Positions 15,986 to 24,139 of a DNA stretch of 64,000 nucleotides are shown here, one piece after another. The stretch lies in the NCBI GenBank assembly GCA_021323855.1, contig JAJPKE010000017.1:248001-312000 (forward strand). The letters run 5' to 3'. Position 1 is the stretch's first letter, and each line of letters starts with the position of its first letter. Source of the DNA: Chloroflexota bacterium. GTDB lineage: Bacteria > Chloroflexota > Ktedonobacteria > Ktedonobacterales > JADMIN01. The notes under the pieces were generated by a model, which was not told the DNA's origin, did not search any database, and saw only the letters and a program-made list of their open reading frames with translations. Both the position numbers and the translations under genes were made by a program.

Positions 15986-17410
15986 TCACCTGGCGCCGGC
16001 TGCGCCGGCAAAGCGCAACAGATCGGCGATAGTGAATGTTCCCGGCTGCCCGGCGGGCAGTGTCGGCTGCCAGTCTGGTTGAACGGTGCGGTAGGAGGTG
16101 GGATCACCATCCAGCAGGCCCAGCAACACCTCAGCGACAATACGCCCGCCGACCGGCCCCATACGCGCGCCATCGAAGCGTATCTCCGCCTCGCGCAGCA
16201 CATAATACCAGAGTGGCGTGTCACCGTTCCAGCCCAGCGCATCCAATCCGACTTCAGCGACGCTGAGCGGCTCAATGCCCATGATGCGCGCCACCGCCTC
16301 GCCCGACGGCATATCCAATGAGCGCGCCCGTTGCAGGTCCCGATAGGCCAGCGACGCATATTCAGGCGCAGCGACCGCACCCACCACGAATGCTGGCAGC
16401 TCGATCAGCGCATGCGCCAGTTTCGGCTCGATGCGCTTGCTCTGCTGCGGCGGACGCGCGGCATCCAACTCAAAGAAATTGCGCCAGTCAATCACGTTGC
16501 GCTGTGGCACAGGACGCCCACCTGCCAGATCGGGAAAAACCGGCCCCTCCACGGCGTCGTTGATGTGATAGCGTGTGCGAATCTGGCTGTGTCCCGTGCG
16601 ATAGGCGGCGTCCGAGAACTCGATGGGAATGAATGGCTGAGCATCGAAGTGATAGTAGGCGCGGTTCGCCAGCGCCGCCGCCAGCACCTCTTGCCCCACC
16701 AGCAGCGGTAGGAACTCATGCACGACGATCCACTGATAGTGCCAGCGCGTCAGCCGTTGCGCCTCGCTGAAAATCGCTGACGCTGGCACACCCTCCGCGC
16801 GCAGGTGATCTACAATCGCATTGTGGAAGGTGAGGAAGACCATATGCAACTGCGAGATGAGCAGGTGTACGTCGTCGCGGGGATCACCCAACAGCGCGAC
16901 ACCCTGCGCATTACGCGGCAGATCGTAGGGATTGCCTGCATCGTTGACACCGAGCAAAAACTTGTCACTGTCGTTGGCATCATAGAGATACGGACTGCCC
17001 GACGGACCGGCGCTATAGAGCGATTCCAGGTTCAGGCTGGGCGTGCGAAAGTTGCGCAATTCACCGAGGTTGGCGTGATGCTGAATCATGCTGCGATCAG
17101 CCGTGATATTGTGCGCGATGAACTGACCGAAGACCGGATAACCGGCGGGAATCAACGCCTCAGCCGTTTGCGCAGGCGTCTCATCGGTGGCTGGCGCATC
17201 CACCAGGTCCATCGGCGCACCGGCGCGGGCGAGCAGCGCAAAGAGCGCCTCATCGCATTCGTTGCAAGGCAAATCGGGGAACATGCGCCCATATTTGCCG
17301 ATGGCGCTGGTGGCAAGGTCATCTTTCAGGTGTGGCGCGATCACACAGCTATGCGTGCCCGCCGCAGCGGTAGGCTGTGTCGCCATTTCAGTCGTATCGA
17401 GCGAACTCAT
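15986..17410 (-). CDS. Animal-haem-peroxidase family protein
   Basis: 474 residues. YPVFGQFIAHNITADRS (His100) corresponds to the distal-haem motif GQFxDHD of animal-type peroxidases. VHLLISQLHMVFLTFHNAIV and RWHYQWIVVHEFLP carry the later conserved His/Arg helices, including a candidate proximal His. The Asp that forms the haem ester and the calcium Asp are Ala and Asn here, so haem is probably not covalently bound in the usual way. No signal peptide. ATG 17410 has GGAGG seven bases upstream; the leader has the 9-bp unit CAATCCTCC twice, duplicating the ribosome site. Confidence 0.85.
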   Translation of the reverse strand: MSSLDTTEMATQPTAAAGTHSCVIAPHLKDDLATSAIGKYGRMFPDLPCNECDEALFALLARAGAPMDLVDAPATDETPAQTAEALIPAGYPVFGQFIAHNITADRSMIQHHANLGELRNFRTPSLNLESLYSAGPSGSPYLYDANDSDKFLLGVNDAGNPYDLPRNAQGVALLGDPRDDVHLLISQLHMVFLTFHNAIVDHLRAEGVPASAIFSEAQRLTRWHYQWIVVHEFLPLLVGQEVLAAALANRAYYHFDAQPFIPIEFSDAAYRTGHSQIRTRYHINDAVEGPVFPDLAGGRPVPQRNVIDWRNFFELDAARPPQQSKRIEPKLAHALIELPAFVVGAVAAPEYASLAYRDLQRARSLDMPSGEAVARIMGIEPLSVAEVGLDALGWNGDTPLWYYVLREAEIRFDGARMGPVGGRIVAEVLLGLLDGDPTSYRTVQPDWQPTLPAGQPGTFTIADLLRFAGAAGAR

Positions 17411-17572
17411 GGGCAATCCTCCCAATCCTCCAAGAGTATAGGGCCGTTCTTCATGATGCTGGATGATTTGGGGTCGTCAGCCGGTAGGGTGCGGCGTGCT
17501 AGCCCTATCTGGTCAGTCGCTCTATCATCCTGCCACCCTGTGGTGATACCAGTTGATGTTACAGATGCCAGC

Positions 17573-17617
17573 GCGACTAGCTTTAACGCGACTAGCTTTA
17601 ATGCGACTAGCTTCAAC
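17573..17617. repeat. 15-bp tandem repeat x3
   Basis: GCGACTAGCTTTAAC, GCGACTAGCTTTAAT, GCGACTAGCTTCAAC, head to tail, upstream of the leftward peroxidase gene. Otherwise 17432-17734 holds nothing recognised. Confidence 0.9.
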
Positions 17618-17734
17618 CAGCTACAGCCGCCGTTGTCCAGTCTATAGGGCAGCCTCGACCCATCGCCCCCCTCATCCGGCTAGGAGGTGGACTGTGCGGT
17701 TGGGTGGGTAGATAGGTGGACCTGCGCGTTTGCA

Positions 17735-17770
17735 CAGAAAAAGCCACCCGGCGCAGAACACCGGGTGGCT
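17735..17770 (-). terminator. Rho-independent terminator of the crotonase gene
   Basis: On the minus strand AGCCACCCGG pairs with CCGGGTGGCT (plus positions 17761-17770 and 17742-17751) followed by TTTTTC. It lies 20 bp past the crotonase stop. Confidence 0.85.
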
Positions 17771-17791
17771 CGCTGCTCTATTGTCCGGACG

Positions 17792-18580
17792 CTAGCGGCC
17801 CGTCCAGGTCGGTTCGCGCTTCTGCAAGAAGGCGCACATGCCTTCCTGGGCATCGGCGGCCATCGCGTTCATGCTCATCACTTCTTTGGCATAGGCGTAG
17901 GCTTTGGGCTGATCCAGGTCAATCTGACTATAGAACGCTTGCTTACCGAGCGCAACGGTCAGGCTGCTTGCCCGCGCAATCGAATGTGCCATATCGAGCG
18001 CCGCCCGCTCCAGGTCCGCCGCCGGAACCACCTGATTGATGAGTCCCCAGTCAGCGGCAGTGGTAGCGGAAATTGCCTCGCCCGTCAGCAGCATTTGCAG
18101 CGCGCGCTTGCGCCCGATGGCGCGGCTGAGGGCGACCATTGGGGTGGTGCAGAACAGGCCAATCTTCACGCCCGGCGTGGCGAAGCGCGCCTCCTCGGCG
18201 GCAATGGCGAGGTCACAGGTGGCGACGAGCTGGCAGCCAGCCGCAGTGGCAATCTTGTGGACACGGGCAATCACCGGCTGCGGGATGGATTGGATTGCTG
18301 TCATCAGTTCGGTGCAGAGATCAAAGACGGCGCGATAGGTGTTGATGTCGCCATCCACCATCTCGCTCAGGTCGTGGCCGGCGGAGAACGCCGGACCGTT
18401 CGCCGCCAGGATCACGGCGCGTGTCTCGCGGTCCTGACCGGCACCTTTGAAGGCGTCGAGCAGCTCACGCATCATCTCGCTCGAAAGGGCGTTGCGCTTG
18501 TCCGGGCGGTTCATCGTGATAGTGGTGATCTCGCCGTCGCGCGTCACCTGAATAGATTCATACGCTACCGCAGTTGCCAT
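17792..18580 (-). CDS. Enoyl-CoA hydratase/isomerase-family protein (ECHDC3-like)
   Basis: 262 residues with a crotonase fold. SAGHDLSEM and HKIATAAGCQLVATCDLAIA form the CoA-binding/oxyanion-hole segments. The two catalytic Glu of true hydratases (in GCEL and PEILLG) are Gln (GCQL) and Gly (TPGVKIG) here, as in ECHDC3-type proteins, and KIGLFCTTPMVALSRAIGRK also fits that subgroup. So a hydratase activity is doubtful; another acyl-CoA reaction is likely. ATG 18580 has AGGAGAAA upstream; the frame continues upstream without similarity. Divergent from truB, 79 bp apart. Confidence 0.9.
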   Translation of the reverse strand: MATAVAYESIQVTRDGEITTITMNRPDKRNALSSEMMRELLDAFKGAGQDRETRAVILAANGPAFSAGHDLSEMVDGDINTYRAVFDLCTELMTAIQSIPQPVIARVHKIATAAGCQLVATCDLAIAAEEARFATPGVKIGLFCTTPMVALSRAIGRKRALQMLLTGEAISATTAADWGLINQVVPAADLERAALDMAHSIARASSLTVALGKQAFYSQIDLDQPKAYAYAKEVMSMNAMAADAQEGMCAFLQKREPTWTGR

Positions 18581-18641
18581 GATCGTTTCTCCTGGTGGGC
18601 ATCTCAGCCCCACAGCCTGTAATGCGAATGGTCAATCTCTA

Positions 18642-18652
18642 TGGCATATACT
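18642..18652 (+). promoter_or_regulatory. Candidate -10 of truB, leaderless transcript
   Basis: TGGCATATACT, with the hexamer TATACT at 18647-18652. Transcription would begin about 18659-18660, on the A of the truB ATG (18660). No Shine-Dalgarno sequence is present before that ATG. Confidence 0.4.
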
Positions 18653-18659
18653 ATCCGGC

Positions 18660-19568
18660 ATGGACGGCATCTTCAACATCAACAAAGCAGCGGGTATGAC
18701 CTCGCATGATGTGGTGGCGCGGGTGCGGCGGCTGACAAAGCAGAAGCACACCGGCCACGCCGGCACGCTCGACCCCACCGCCACCGGCGTTTTGCCGATC
18801 TGTCTGGGGCAGGCGACGCGCGTGGCCGAATATCTCAGCGAGAGCGGCAAGGCGTATCAGGCGACCATTCGCTTCGGCGTGGAAACAGATACCTACGACG
18901 CCGAGGGCAGCGTTACCCGCGAGGCGCCCGTGAACATCAGCGCAGACGATATCCGTGCCGCGCTCCCGTCCTTTTTGGGGCCGCAGATGCAGACGCCGCC
19001 GCGCTACTCCGCCATCAAACGCAACGGGCAACCGCTCTACAAGCTGGCGCGCGCTGGTCAGGAGATTGCGCTGGAGCCGCGCCCCATCACCATCTACGCG
19101 CTCACTCTCCTCTCCTGGGAGCCGCCGGACCTCACGCTGTCCGTTGAGTGCAGCAAAGGAACATACATCCGATCGCTGGCCTTCGATCTTGGCCGCGCGC
19201 TTGGGCCAGGAGCATACCTCGCCGCACTGATTCGCACACGCAGCGGCCCCTTCACGCTGGCGCAGAGCCTGACATTAGATGCTCTGGAAACGGCGCTGGC
19301 CGATGGCTCATGGGAAGATCATCTCTATGCAGCGGATGAAGCATTATTGGAGCGCCGCGCCGCCATCCTGGGCGAGCGCAACGAGTGGCGGCTGCGCAAC
19401 GGGCTGGCGCTGCAACTGCCACAGGCGCAGGCCATCGCCGCAGACGAACTGTTGCGCGCCTATTCGCTGGATGGGCGTTTCCTGGGCATCCTGCGCTGGG
19501 AGGCCGCCCGCGCCCACTGGCAGCCACACAAGGTGCTGGTGCAGGTTGCAAATAATGCACAGCGTTAA
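18660..19568 (+). CDS. truB: tRNA pseudouridine(55) synthase
   Basis: 302 residues. Makes pseudouridine 55 in the T-loop of tRNAs. MDGIFNINKAAGMTSHDVVA is the family's start, GHAGTLDPTATGVLP carries the catalytic Asp, and YQATIRFGVETDTYDAEG, PPRYSAIKRNGQPLYKLAR and CSKGTYIRSLAFDLG are the other conserved blocks. A C-terminal PUA-like region is short. ATG 18660 fixes the start by homology, although no ribosome site is present; a leaderless message is likely. The stop overlaps the stop of the convergent small gene (shared TTAA). Confidence 0.97.
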   Translation: MDGIFNINKAAGMTSHDVVARVRRLTKQKHTGHAGTLDPTATGVLPICLGQATRVAEYLSESGKAYQATIRFGVETDTYDAEGSVTREAPVNISADDIRAALPSFLGPQMQTPPRYSAIKRNGQPLYKLARAGQEIALEPRPITIYALTLLSWEPPDLTLSVECSKGTYIRSLAFDLGRALGPGAYLAALIRTRSGPFTLAQSLTLDALETALADGSWEDHLYAADEALLERRAAILGERNEWRLRNGLALQLPQAQAIAADELLRAYSLDGRFLGILRWEAARAHWQPHKVLVQVANNAQR

Positions 19569-19885
19569 GAAGAGAGTTGTTCAGCCAGCACGACGAACTC
19601 TGATAGTCCTCCTGTAGACTCGACATCATCTGGGTGAACTAAGCTGATCCGCGTCAAATCGCCTTTGTTGGCATCCTTCCATTGCGCTAAAATTTCACAT
19701 CTGACGACGCCCGCCTGTGGATATGTGCTACTGGCGTCAAGGGGAACGAGGCTGAAGATGGGCGCCTTATCAATGAGCGTGTGGCGATGGCCATCTGCAT
19801 CCGTGAATTCGCAGGCAACCATGCCAGGAATAGGCTCATCACTTATGAACCGCACGATTTCAACGGTAAGGCAAGGATAGTCCAT
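19565..19885 (-). CDS. Small hypothetical protein
   Basis: 106 residues, no family recognised. The sequence (LTVEIVRFISDEPIPGMVAC, then DADGHRHTLIDKAPIFSLVP, then RCEILAQWKD) looks like a compact beta-rich cytoplasmic protein. ATG 19885 with AGGAGG eight bases upstream is strong evidence for expression; the longer frame enters a dispersed repeat. Overlaps truB by the stop codons only. No partner gene hints at its role. Confidence 0.65.
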   Translation of the reverse strand: MDYPCLTVEIVRFISDEPIPGMVACEFTDADGHRHTLIDKAPIFSLVPLDASSTYPQAGVVRCEILAQWKDANKGDLTRISLVHPDDVESTGGLSEFVVLAEQLSS

Positions 19886-19914
19886 TAGGTAGCCTCCTGA
19901 CGGCAAGATAGCTG

Positions 19915-20057
19915 GCGAATCAATTCGCGCCTGGATGGCGTTCCGCCGCCAAGTCCGCCTACGCGGACTGGAGACAGGCATGGGTGATTCCTGATGCAAA
20001 CCTGCGGAGGCAGGGTTCGCGGCGGCACGCCATCCAGTTGCGGTTTCAACCGCCGGC
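19915..20057. repeat. 150-bp inverted-repeat element (family P), copy 1
   Basis: Outer arms CGCCTGGATGGCG and CGCCATCCAG, an inner AAGTCCGCCTACGCGGACT hairpin, and ends like GCGGTTTCAACCGCCGG. A near match lies at 22088. Confidence 0.8.
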
Positions 20058-20064
20058 CTGGCTA

Positions 20065-21267
20065 CTACAGCACATCCAGCGCGCGTTCAACGATGGGGCG
20101 GTCTAGCCGGAAAGGATTATCGGCGGGGGTGAGCGCGCCGGTGATGGTATCCACGACGATGCGGCTGCCCCCGGCGCTGCCCATGATGCCATGCCCGCTA
20201 TAGCCACAGTTGACGAAGAGACCAGGGATAGGCGTCGGGCCGAGATAGGGGCGATGGTCCGGCGTGTAACTATACTGGCCCGCGCGCAGACACCAGTTGT
20301 CGGTGTTGCGCTCCCAAACGGCGCGCCAGAAGGGGCTGATGCGCGCGACGCTATGGTCGCTCTCCGGGTCGAGCAGCCCAAAGGCGAAGTCATCGCTTGG
20401 CGTCACATCTTCCAGCGGTGGTCCTGGCGGCATGTTGGGAGCCGTCCAGAGCAGATTCGCGCCGTGGAGCGCCGGGCGCCAGTGCGCGCCGGTCTCCTCA
20501 TCTATTGTCATCGGCGCATCCGCTGGCACCTCCGCCACCTCCGGCATAATCATGCGCATGCGGCGCACGAAGCTTAAATCCAGTTCCAGCCCCGCCAACC
20601 GCGCCACCTGCTGTGAGAATGGTCCCGCCGCAATCACCGCCACGCCACAGCTTATCACCCCACGTGTCGTCTGCACGCCGCTGATGCGTTCACCGCTGAA
20701 CGTAAAGCCTGTTACAGCAGTGCCGGTGACGCAGGTGGCCTGGCTGGCAATGGCGTAGCCCATCGCTAACTTACGCGGGTCGAGCCAGCCGTCGCCCGCC
20801 CGGTAGCGTGCCTGCATCACCTCCGGCGCAAGATAGCGAAAGCGGACGCGCGCCTCGTTGCCGCTGAGCAGTTCCACATCATCCAGCCCCCAGGCGCGCT
20901 GCTGCTCCACCAGCGTGCGCTGGCGCTCGACGGTTTCTGCTGTGGTGGCGAGCCAGAGGTAGCCCTGCTGCGCGAGGCCGAGGTCATAGCCTGGCAGTTC
21001 GGCAACCTCAGCAAAGTTCGTGTAGAGCGCGATGCCCTCGCGCACCAGCGCCATCTCCTCGGCGTTGTCGAACTGCGCGCGAAATGCGCCGGTCGCGTTC
21101 GGCGTGGTCAGCGTCGCCAGCAGCGGGCGCTTCTCGATGACCACCGCGCGCAGCCCCGCCCGCGCCGCGAAGAACGCCGTCGCCGCACCGATGATGCCGC
21201 CACCGGCAATCACCAGATCGGCGTTCTGTGGGAGGTCATGGGTGATCTGCGCATGATAGGTGGGCAT
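20065..21267 (-). CDS. FAD-dependent oxidoreductase (DAO family)
   Basis: 400 residues. ADLVIAGGGIIGAATAFFAA (residues ~18-37) is the FAD dinucleotide-binding fold, and VVIEKR the following Glu. The C-terminus YTPDHRPYLGPTPIPGLFVN, then CGYSGHGIMGSAGGS, is typical of sarcosine, glycine or dimethylglycine oxidase/dehydrogenase relatives. The substrate is probably an N-methylated or simple amino acid, but it cannot be fixed. ATG 21267 with GGAGC upstream. It stands alone between repeat elements. Confidence 0.92.
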   Translation of the reverse strand: MPTYHAQITHDLPQNADLVIAGGGIIGAATAFFAARAGLRAVVIEKRPLLATLTTPNATGAFRAQFDNAEEMALVREGIALYTNFAEVAELPGYDLGLAQQGYLWLATTAETVERQRTLVEQQRAWGLDDVELLSGNEARVRFRYLAPEVMQARYRAGDGWLDPRKLAMGYAIASQATCVTGTAVTGFTFSGERISGVQTTRGVISCGVAVIAAGPFSQQVARLAGLELDLSFVRRMRMIMPEVAEVPADAPMTIDEETGAHWRPALHGANLLWTAPNMPPGPPLEDVTPSDDFAFGLLDPESDHSVARISPFWRAVWERNTDNWCLRAGQYSYTPDHRPYLGPTPIPGLFVNCGYSGHGIMGSAGGSRIVVDTITGALTPADNPFRLDRPIVERALDVL

Positions 21268-21395
21268 GGCCTGCTGCTCCGTTCTCGCTTATCTATTTCG
21301 CTTGCTGGTATCAGCTACCTTGATGTGTCCATATCCTATCACCAAGTGGTAGAAAGCCCGTGGTATATCCCCGGACATGATGAGCATGATTCGGC

Positions 21396-21409
21396 ATGAC
21401 AAATGTCAT
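21396..21409. promoter_or_regulatory. Palindrome ATGACAAATGTCAT
   Basis: Perfect 14-bp dyad in the gap between the divergent oxidoreductase and membrane-protein genes (21268-21556). The form resembles response-regulator or repressor sites; no cognate regulator is adjacent. Confidence 0.4.
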
Positions 21410-21556
21410 CCGCATTTCATGATCGTTTGCACTACCTGCCTTTCCATTCAGTGACCTACACTTGCGATAGAGGCTGATGAACACAGCCGGCCCGAATCCA
21501 AGCGGAATAATCCCGCTTGTACATGCACTGATCGGTCCTGAAATGGGAGGAAACAC

Positions 21557-22030
21557 ATGAATACGACAAGCGCCACAAACACGAAGACACATACTACCAG
21601 TGTTCGGCTTTTTATCACACAGTTGGCGGCGTTGCTCTTGATGATCGCTGGCTGGGCGTGGCTCTCTGGCAACTTTGCGCAGCCGCAGGAGCCGCTTGCA
21701 GCCGACATCCTGACGGACTTCTTGCACGCGCTGCCCGGCATTCTGGTGGTGATTTTCGGCTTGCGCTATTTCGGCGCGCTGTATAGCGCGCTGCTGCGTG
21801 GCGACGGCACGGTTGGCGGGCGTGGCGCGTATATCGGCATCACGGTCGTGGCGATCTTCGGCGCCGCTGTCCTGATACTGGGCGGTCTGATTCTGAGTCT
21901 GACGGGTGTGACGAACTCCAATCCCAATTCGGTCGGCATCCATACCCTCGATGACGCCATCCCTGCCGTCCTTCTGATCTCCGGCTCACTGCTGTGGTTG
22001 GTGATGGCCTTCCTGGCGCGGCGCCGGTAG
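21557..22030 (+). CDS. Small membrane protein, four helices
   Basis: 157 residues. A polar Thr/Asn-rich start is followed by about four hydrophobic helices (FITQLAALLLMIAGWAWL, LPGILVVIFGLRYFGAL, YIGITVVAIFGAAVLILGGL, AVLLISGSLLWLVMAFLA). No named family recognised. ATG 21557 has GGGAGGAAA upstream, a strong ribosome site. The stop codon touches a G/C-rich palindromic repeat, which may act as its 3' end. Confidence 0.75.
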   Translation: MNTTSATNTKTHTTSVRLFITQLAALLLMIAGWAWLSGNFAQPQEPLAADILTDFLHALPGILVVIFGLRYFGALYSALLRGDGTVGGRGAYIGITVVAIFGAAVLILGGLILSLTGVTNSNPNSVGIHTLDDAIPAVLLISGSLLWLVMAFLARRR

Positions 22031-22080
22031 CCCCCACCCCCGGCCCCTCCCCCGTGCGCGGGAGAGGGGAGCGGGGGAGC
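22030..22080. repeat. G/C-rich palindromic repeat, copy 3
   Basis: GCCCCCACCCCCGGCCCCTC, then CCCCGTGCGCGG, then GAGAGGGGAG. It directly abuts the preceding stop codon. Confidence 0.8.
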
Positions 22081-22087
22081 GCGGCCT

Positions 22088-22241
22088 GCGAATGAATTCG
22101 CGCCTGGATGGCGTTCCGCCGCCAAGTCCGCCTGCGCGGACTGGAGACAGGTATAACGATACAAACGATACACCTGCTCTGAACCTGCGCAGGCAGGTTT
22201 TGCGGCTGAAAGCCATCCAGGCGCGGTTTTAACCGCCGGCC
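22088..22241. repeat. 150-bp inverted-repeat element (family P), copy 2
   Basis: Outer arms CGCGCCTGGATGGC and GCCATCCAGGCGCG, inner hairpins AAGTCCGCCTGCGCGGACT and AACCTGCGCAGGCAGGTT. Nearly symmetrical and non-coding. Lies next to palindromic repeat copy 3. Confidence 0.85.
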
Positions 22242-22248
22242 ACCATAT

Positions 22249-22977
22249 TCACGGCAACTGGATGCGGATAAGCCGCCAGGTGGTGAGCAATCCGCCAATT
22301 GCCAGCAGCGCGAGGACCACCAGCAGGCTCACCGTGCCCGATACGCTGGAAGGATAAAGGCTCGCCAGCGGTGACGACCCCAGGCCAGCCTCCAGGACAC
22401 CCTGTACATAGCGACGCACCGAAAGCGTTGCCAGCCCGGTAGAGAAGCCAGCCAGTAACCCCTCCCAGATCAGCACATACATGAAGCCGACAATCAACCC
22501 GCGCCGGGGAATGAATAGCCCCAGCGGCAGGAACACCGCAGAGTAAGCGATGCAGCCGGCCAGCGCCGAGAGCAGAATCGCGCCGAAGTCCCGCCCGCTG
22601 AAGGTGCTGTGTTCCGCAATCAGATACATCAACGCCGAGGAGACCTCCACGAGTACCGTTGAGACCAGGATCACCGCCAGCAGCTTCGCCACCACGATGC
22701 TCACGCGCGAGACCGGCTTGAGCGTGAGATAGGGCAGCGTGCCATCTTCCACCTCACCACCCAGCGCGCTCGTCGCCAGCACCAACGTGGTCAACGGCAG
22801 CAGAATCGGAATCATCAGTTGGTAAAAAATATCCATTGCAAACTCGCCGCTCTGCATATCTACGTTGCCCTGATCCAGCAGCGAGAGCAGCGGTGGAATC
22901 GCCAGCAGCAGGCTGATCGCCAGCAAGCGTTTACCACGAGTCAGCGCGCGCAGTGTCAACACCATTATCGGACCCAT
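22249..22977 (-). CDS. ABC-2 type permease subunit
   Basis: 242 residues, about six membrane helices (ISLLLAIPPLLSLLD, LMIPILLPLTTLVLATSALG, VVAKLLAVILVSTVLVEV and others) with the ABC-2 pattern EVEDGTLPYLTLKPVSR between helices 2 and 3. It should form the channel with one of the two ATPases downstream to the right. ATG 22977 has AAGGAGCG upstream. A 100-bp hairpin repeat separates it from the ATPase gene, so it may be expressed at another level than the rest. Confidence 0.88.
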   Translation of the reverse strand: MGPIMVLTLRALTRGKRLLAISLLLAIPPLLSLLDQGNVDMQSGEFAMDIFYQLMIPILLPLTTLVLATSALGGEVEDGTLPYLTLKPVSRVSIVVAKLLAVILVSTVLVEVSSALMYLIAEHSTFSGRDFGAILLSALAGCIAYSAVFLPLGLFIPRRGLIVGFMYVLIWEGLLAGFSTGLATLSVRRYVQGVLEAGLGSSPLASLYPSSVSGTVSLLVVLALLAIGGLLTTWRLIRIQLP

Positions 22978-23003
22978 ATGTGTATCGCTCCTTTTGTATG
23001 TTC

Positions 23004-23106
23004 GCGGCTGTAAACAGCCGGGGCACGGTATAGAAGGCTGAAGCCCGCCGATGAGTGCAAGGACTTCAGTCCGTTGTCCGTGCGCCGGCTTTTCAAAGCC
23101 GCGTCT
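23004..23106. repeat. Multi-hairpin dispersed repeat (family H), copy B
   Basis: CGGCTGTAAACAGCCG, then GGCTGAAGCC, GGACTTCAGTCC and CGGCTTTTCAAAGCCG. It sits inside the ABC cluster, between the second ATPase and the last permease. Confidence 0.85.
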
Positions 23107-23111
23107 GGAAT

Positions 23112-24137
23112 CTAGCTCATCAGATAGCGGAAGACACTTTCGAGGTCTTCGTCCAGCCCTTCGATGCCGAAGACGCGCGCACCAGCCTGCTGCGCCGCGC
23201 GTGGCACCGCCTGATGGAACTCCAGCGGCGCGCTCGTCTCGGCCACCAGCGCGCCATCTTCCACGTGAACGCTGCGCGTGCCCGGCAGCGCCACCAACGC
23301 CTGCGAGAGCGCCCGCACATCCGAGCAGGTGACACGCACCCGGCGGGGACGGTCGTCCATCAGCGCGCGAATCGAGTGGAAATCACCCTCGGCGGCCAGT
23401 TTGCCATGCACGATCACCAGCACATTCGACCCCATGCGCTCCACCTCATAGAGAATGTGCGATGAGATGAGAATCGTTTTGCCAGCAGCGCCCATGCGCG
23501 TGAATAGCTCCATCATGGCGACACGCTGGCGAGGGTCCGCGCCGGTGAGCGGCTCGTCCAGGAACAGCACATCCGGGTCATGCACCAGCGCCTGCGCAAT
23601 CTTCGCCCGCTGGCGCATGCCTTTGGAGAATGCACCAAGCTTGCGCTCCGCCACATCCAGCAACTCGACGGTTTGCAGCGCCGCCCGCGCCGCCTCACGC
23701 GGATTGGGCAGGTGATGCAGCCGCGCCGCCAGCTCCACGAACTCCAGCGCGCTGAGAAACGGGTACAATCCTTCCTGCTCCGGCACAACACCGATATGGC
23801 GGTAGAGCGGCGGATTCGCCAGCACCGGCTGTCCCAGCACGCGCACCTCGCCTTTGCTGGGCCGTAGCAGGCCGGTCAGCATCTTGAGCGTGGTAGACTT
23901 GCCAGCGCCGTTGGAGCCGAGCAGCGCCGTGACCCCCGGCCCCAGCGCAAACGAGAGGTCCGAGACGGCTACCTTGTCGCCATACCACTTGCTGACATTC
24001 TGCATGTGTATCGTAATGGGTCGCCCATCCGGCAACGTTGTCATCGCGTGATTGCCTGCCGCCTGAGCATTCTGAGCCTGTGAGCGTGTTTCGAGCGCCA
24101 TATTCGTCAGGTTCGCTGTATTCGCTATATTCGCCAT
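23112..24137 (-). CDS. ABC transporter ATP-binding protein
   Basis: 341 residues. Walker A GSNGAGKST, signature FSKGMRQRAKIAQ, Walker B VLFLDEPLTGADP, then a His-switch region SSHILYEVERM. The first ~40 residues are an unusual Asn/Thr/Ala tract (MANIANTANLTNMA) encoded by four 9-bp tandem repeats. The C-terminal ~90 residues form the regulatory tail common in ABC-2 export ATPases. ATG 24137 lies two bases after the permease stop; GGAGG is within that gene's end. Works with the adjacent ABC-2 permeases. Substrate unknown. Confidence 0.92.
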   Translation of the reverse strand: MANIANTANLTNMALETRSQAQNAQAAGNHAMTTLPDGRPITIHMQNVSKWYGDKVAVSDLSFALGPGVTALLGSNGAGKSTTLKMLTGLLRPSKGEVRVLGQPVLANPPLYRHIGVVPEQEGLYPFLSALEFVELAARLHHLPNPREAARAALQTVELLDVAERKLGAFSKGMRQRAKIAQALVHDPDVLFLDEPLTGADPRQRVAMMELFTRMGAAGKTILISSHILYEVERMGSNVLVIVHGKLAAEGDFHSIRALMDDRPRRVRVTCSDVRALSQALVALPGTRSVHVEDGALVAETSAPLEFHQAVPRAAQQAGARVFGIEGLDEDLESVFRYLMS

Positions 24138-24139
24138 AA

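Noticed and set aside
17573..17617. CRISPR array from regularly spaced repeats
   Set aside because: Units of 9-15 bp are head to tail with no spacers and no cas genes are near.
21311..21943. Leftward frame overlapping the four-helix membrane gene
   Set aside because: No family features; the rightward gene has a strong ribosome site and real helices.
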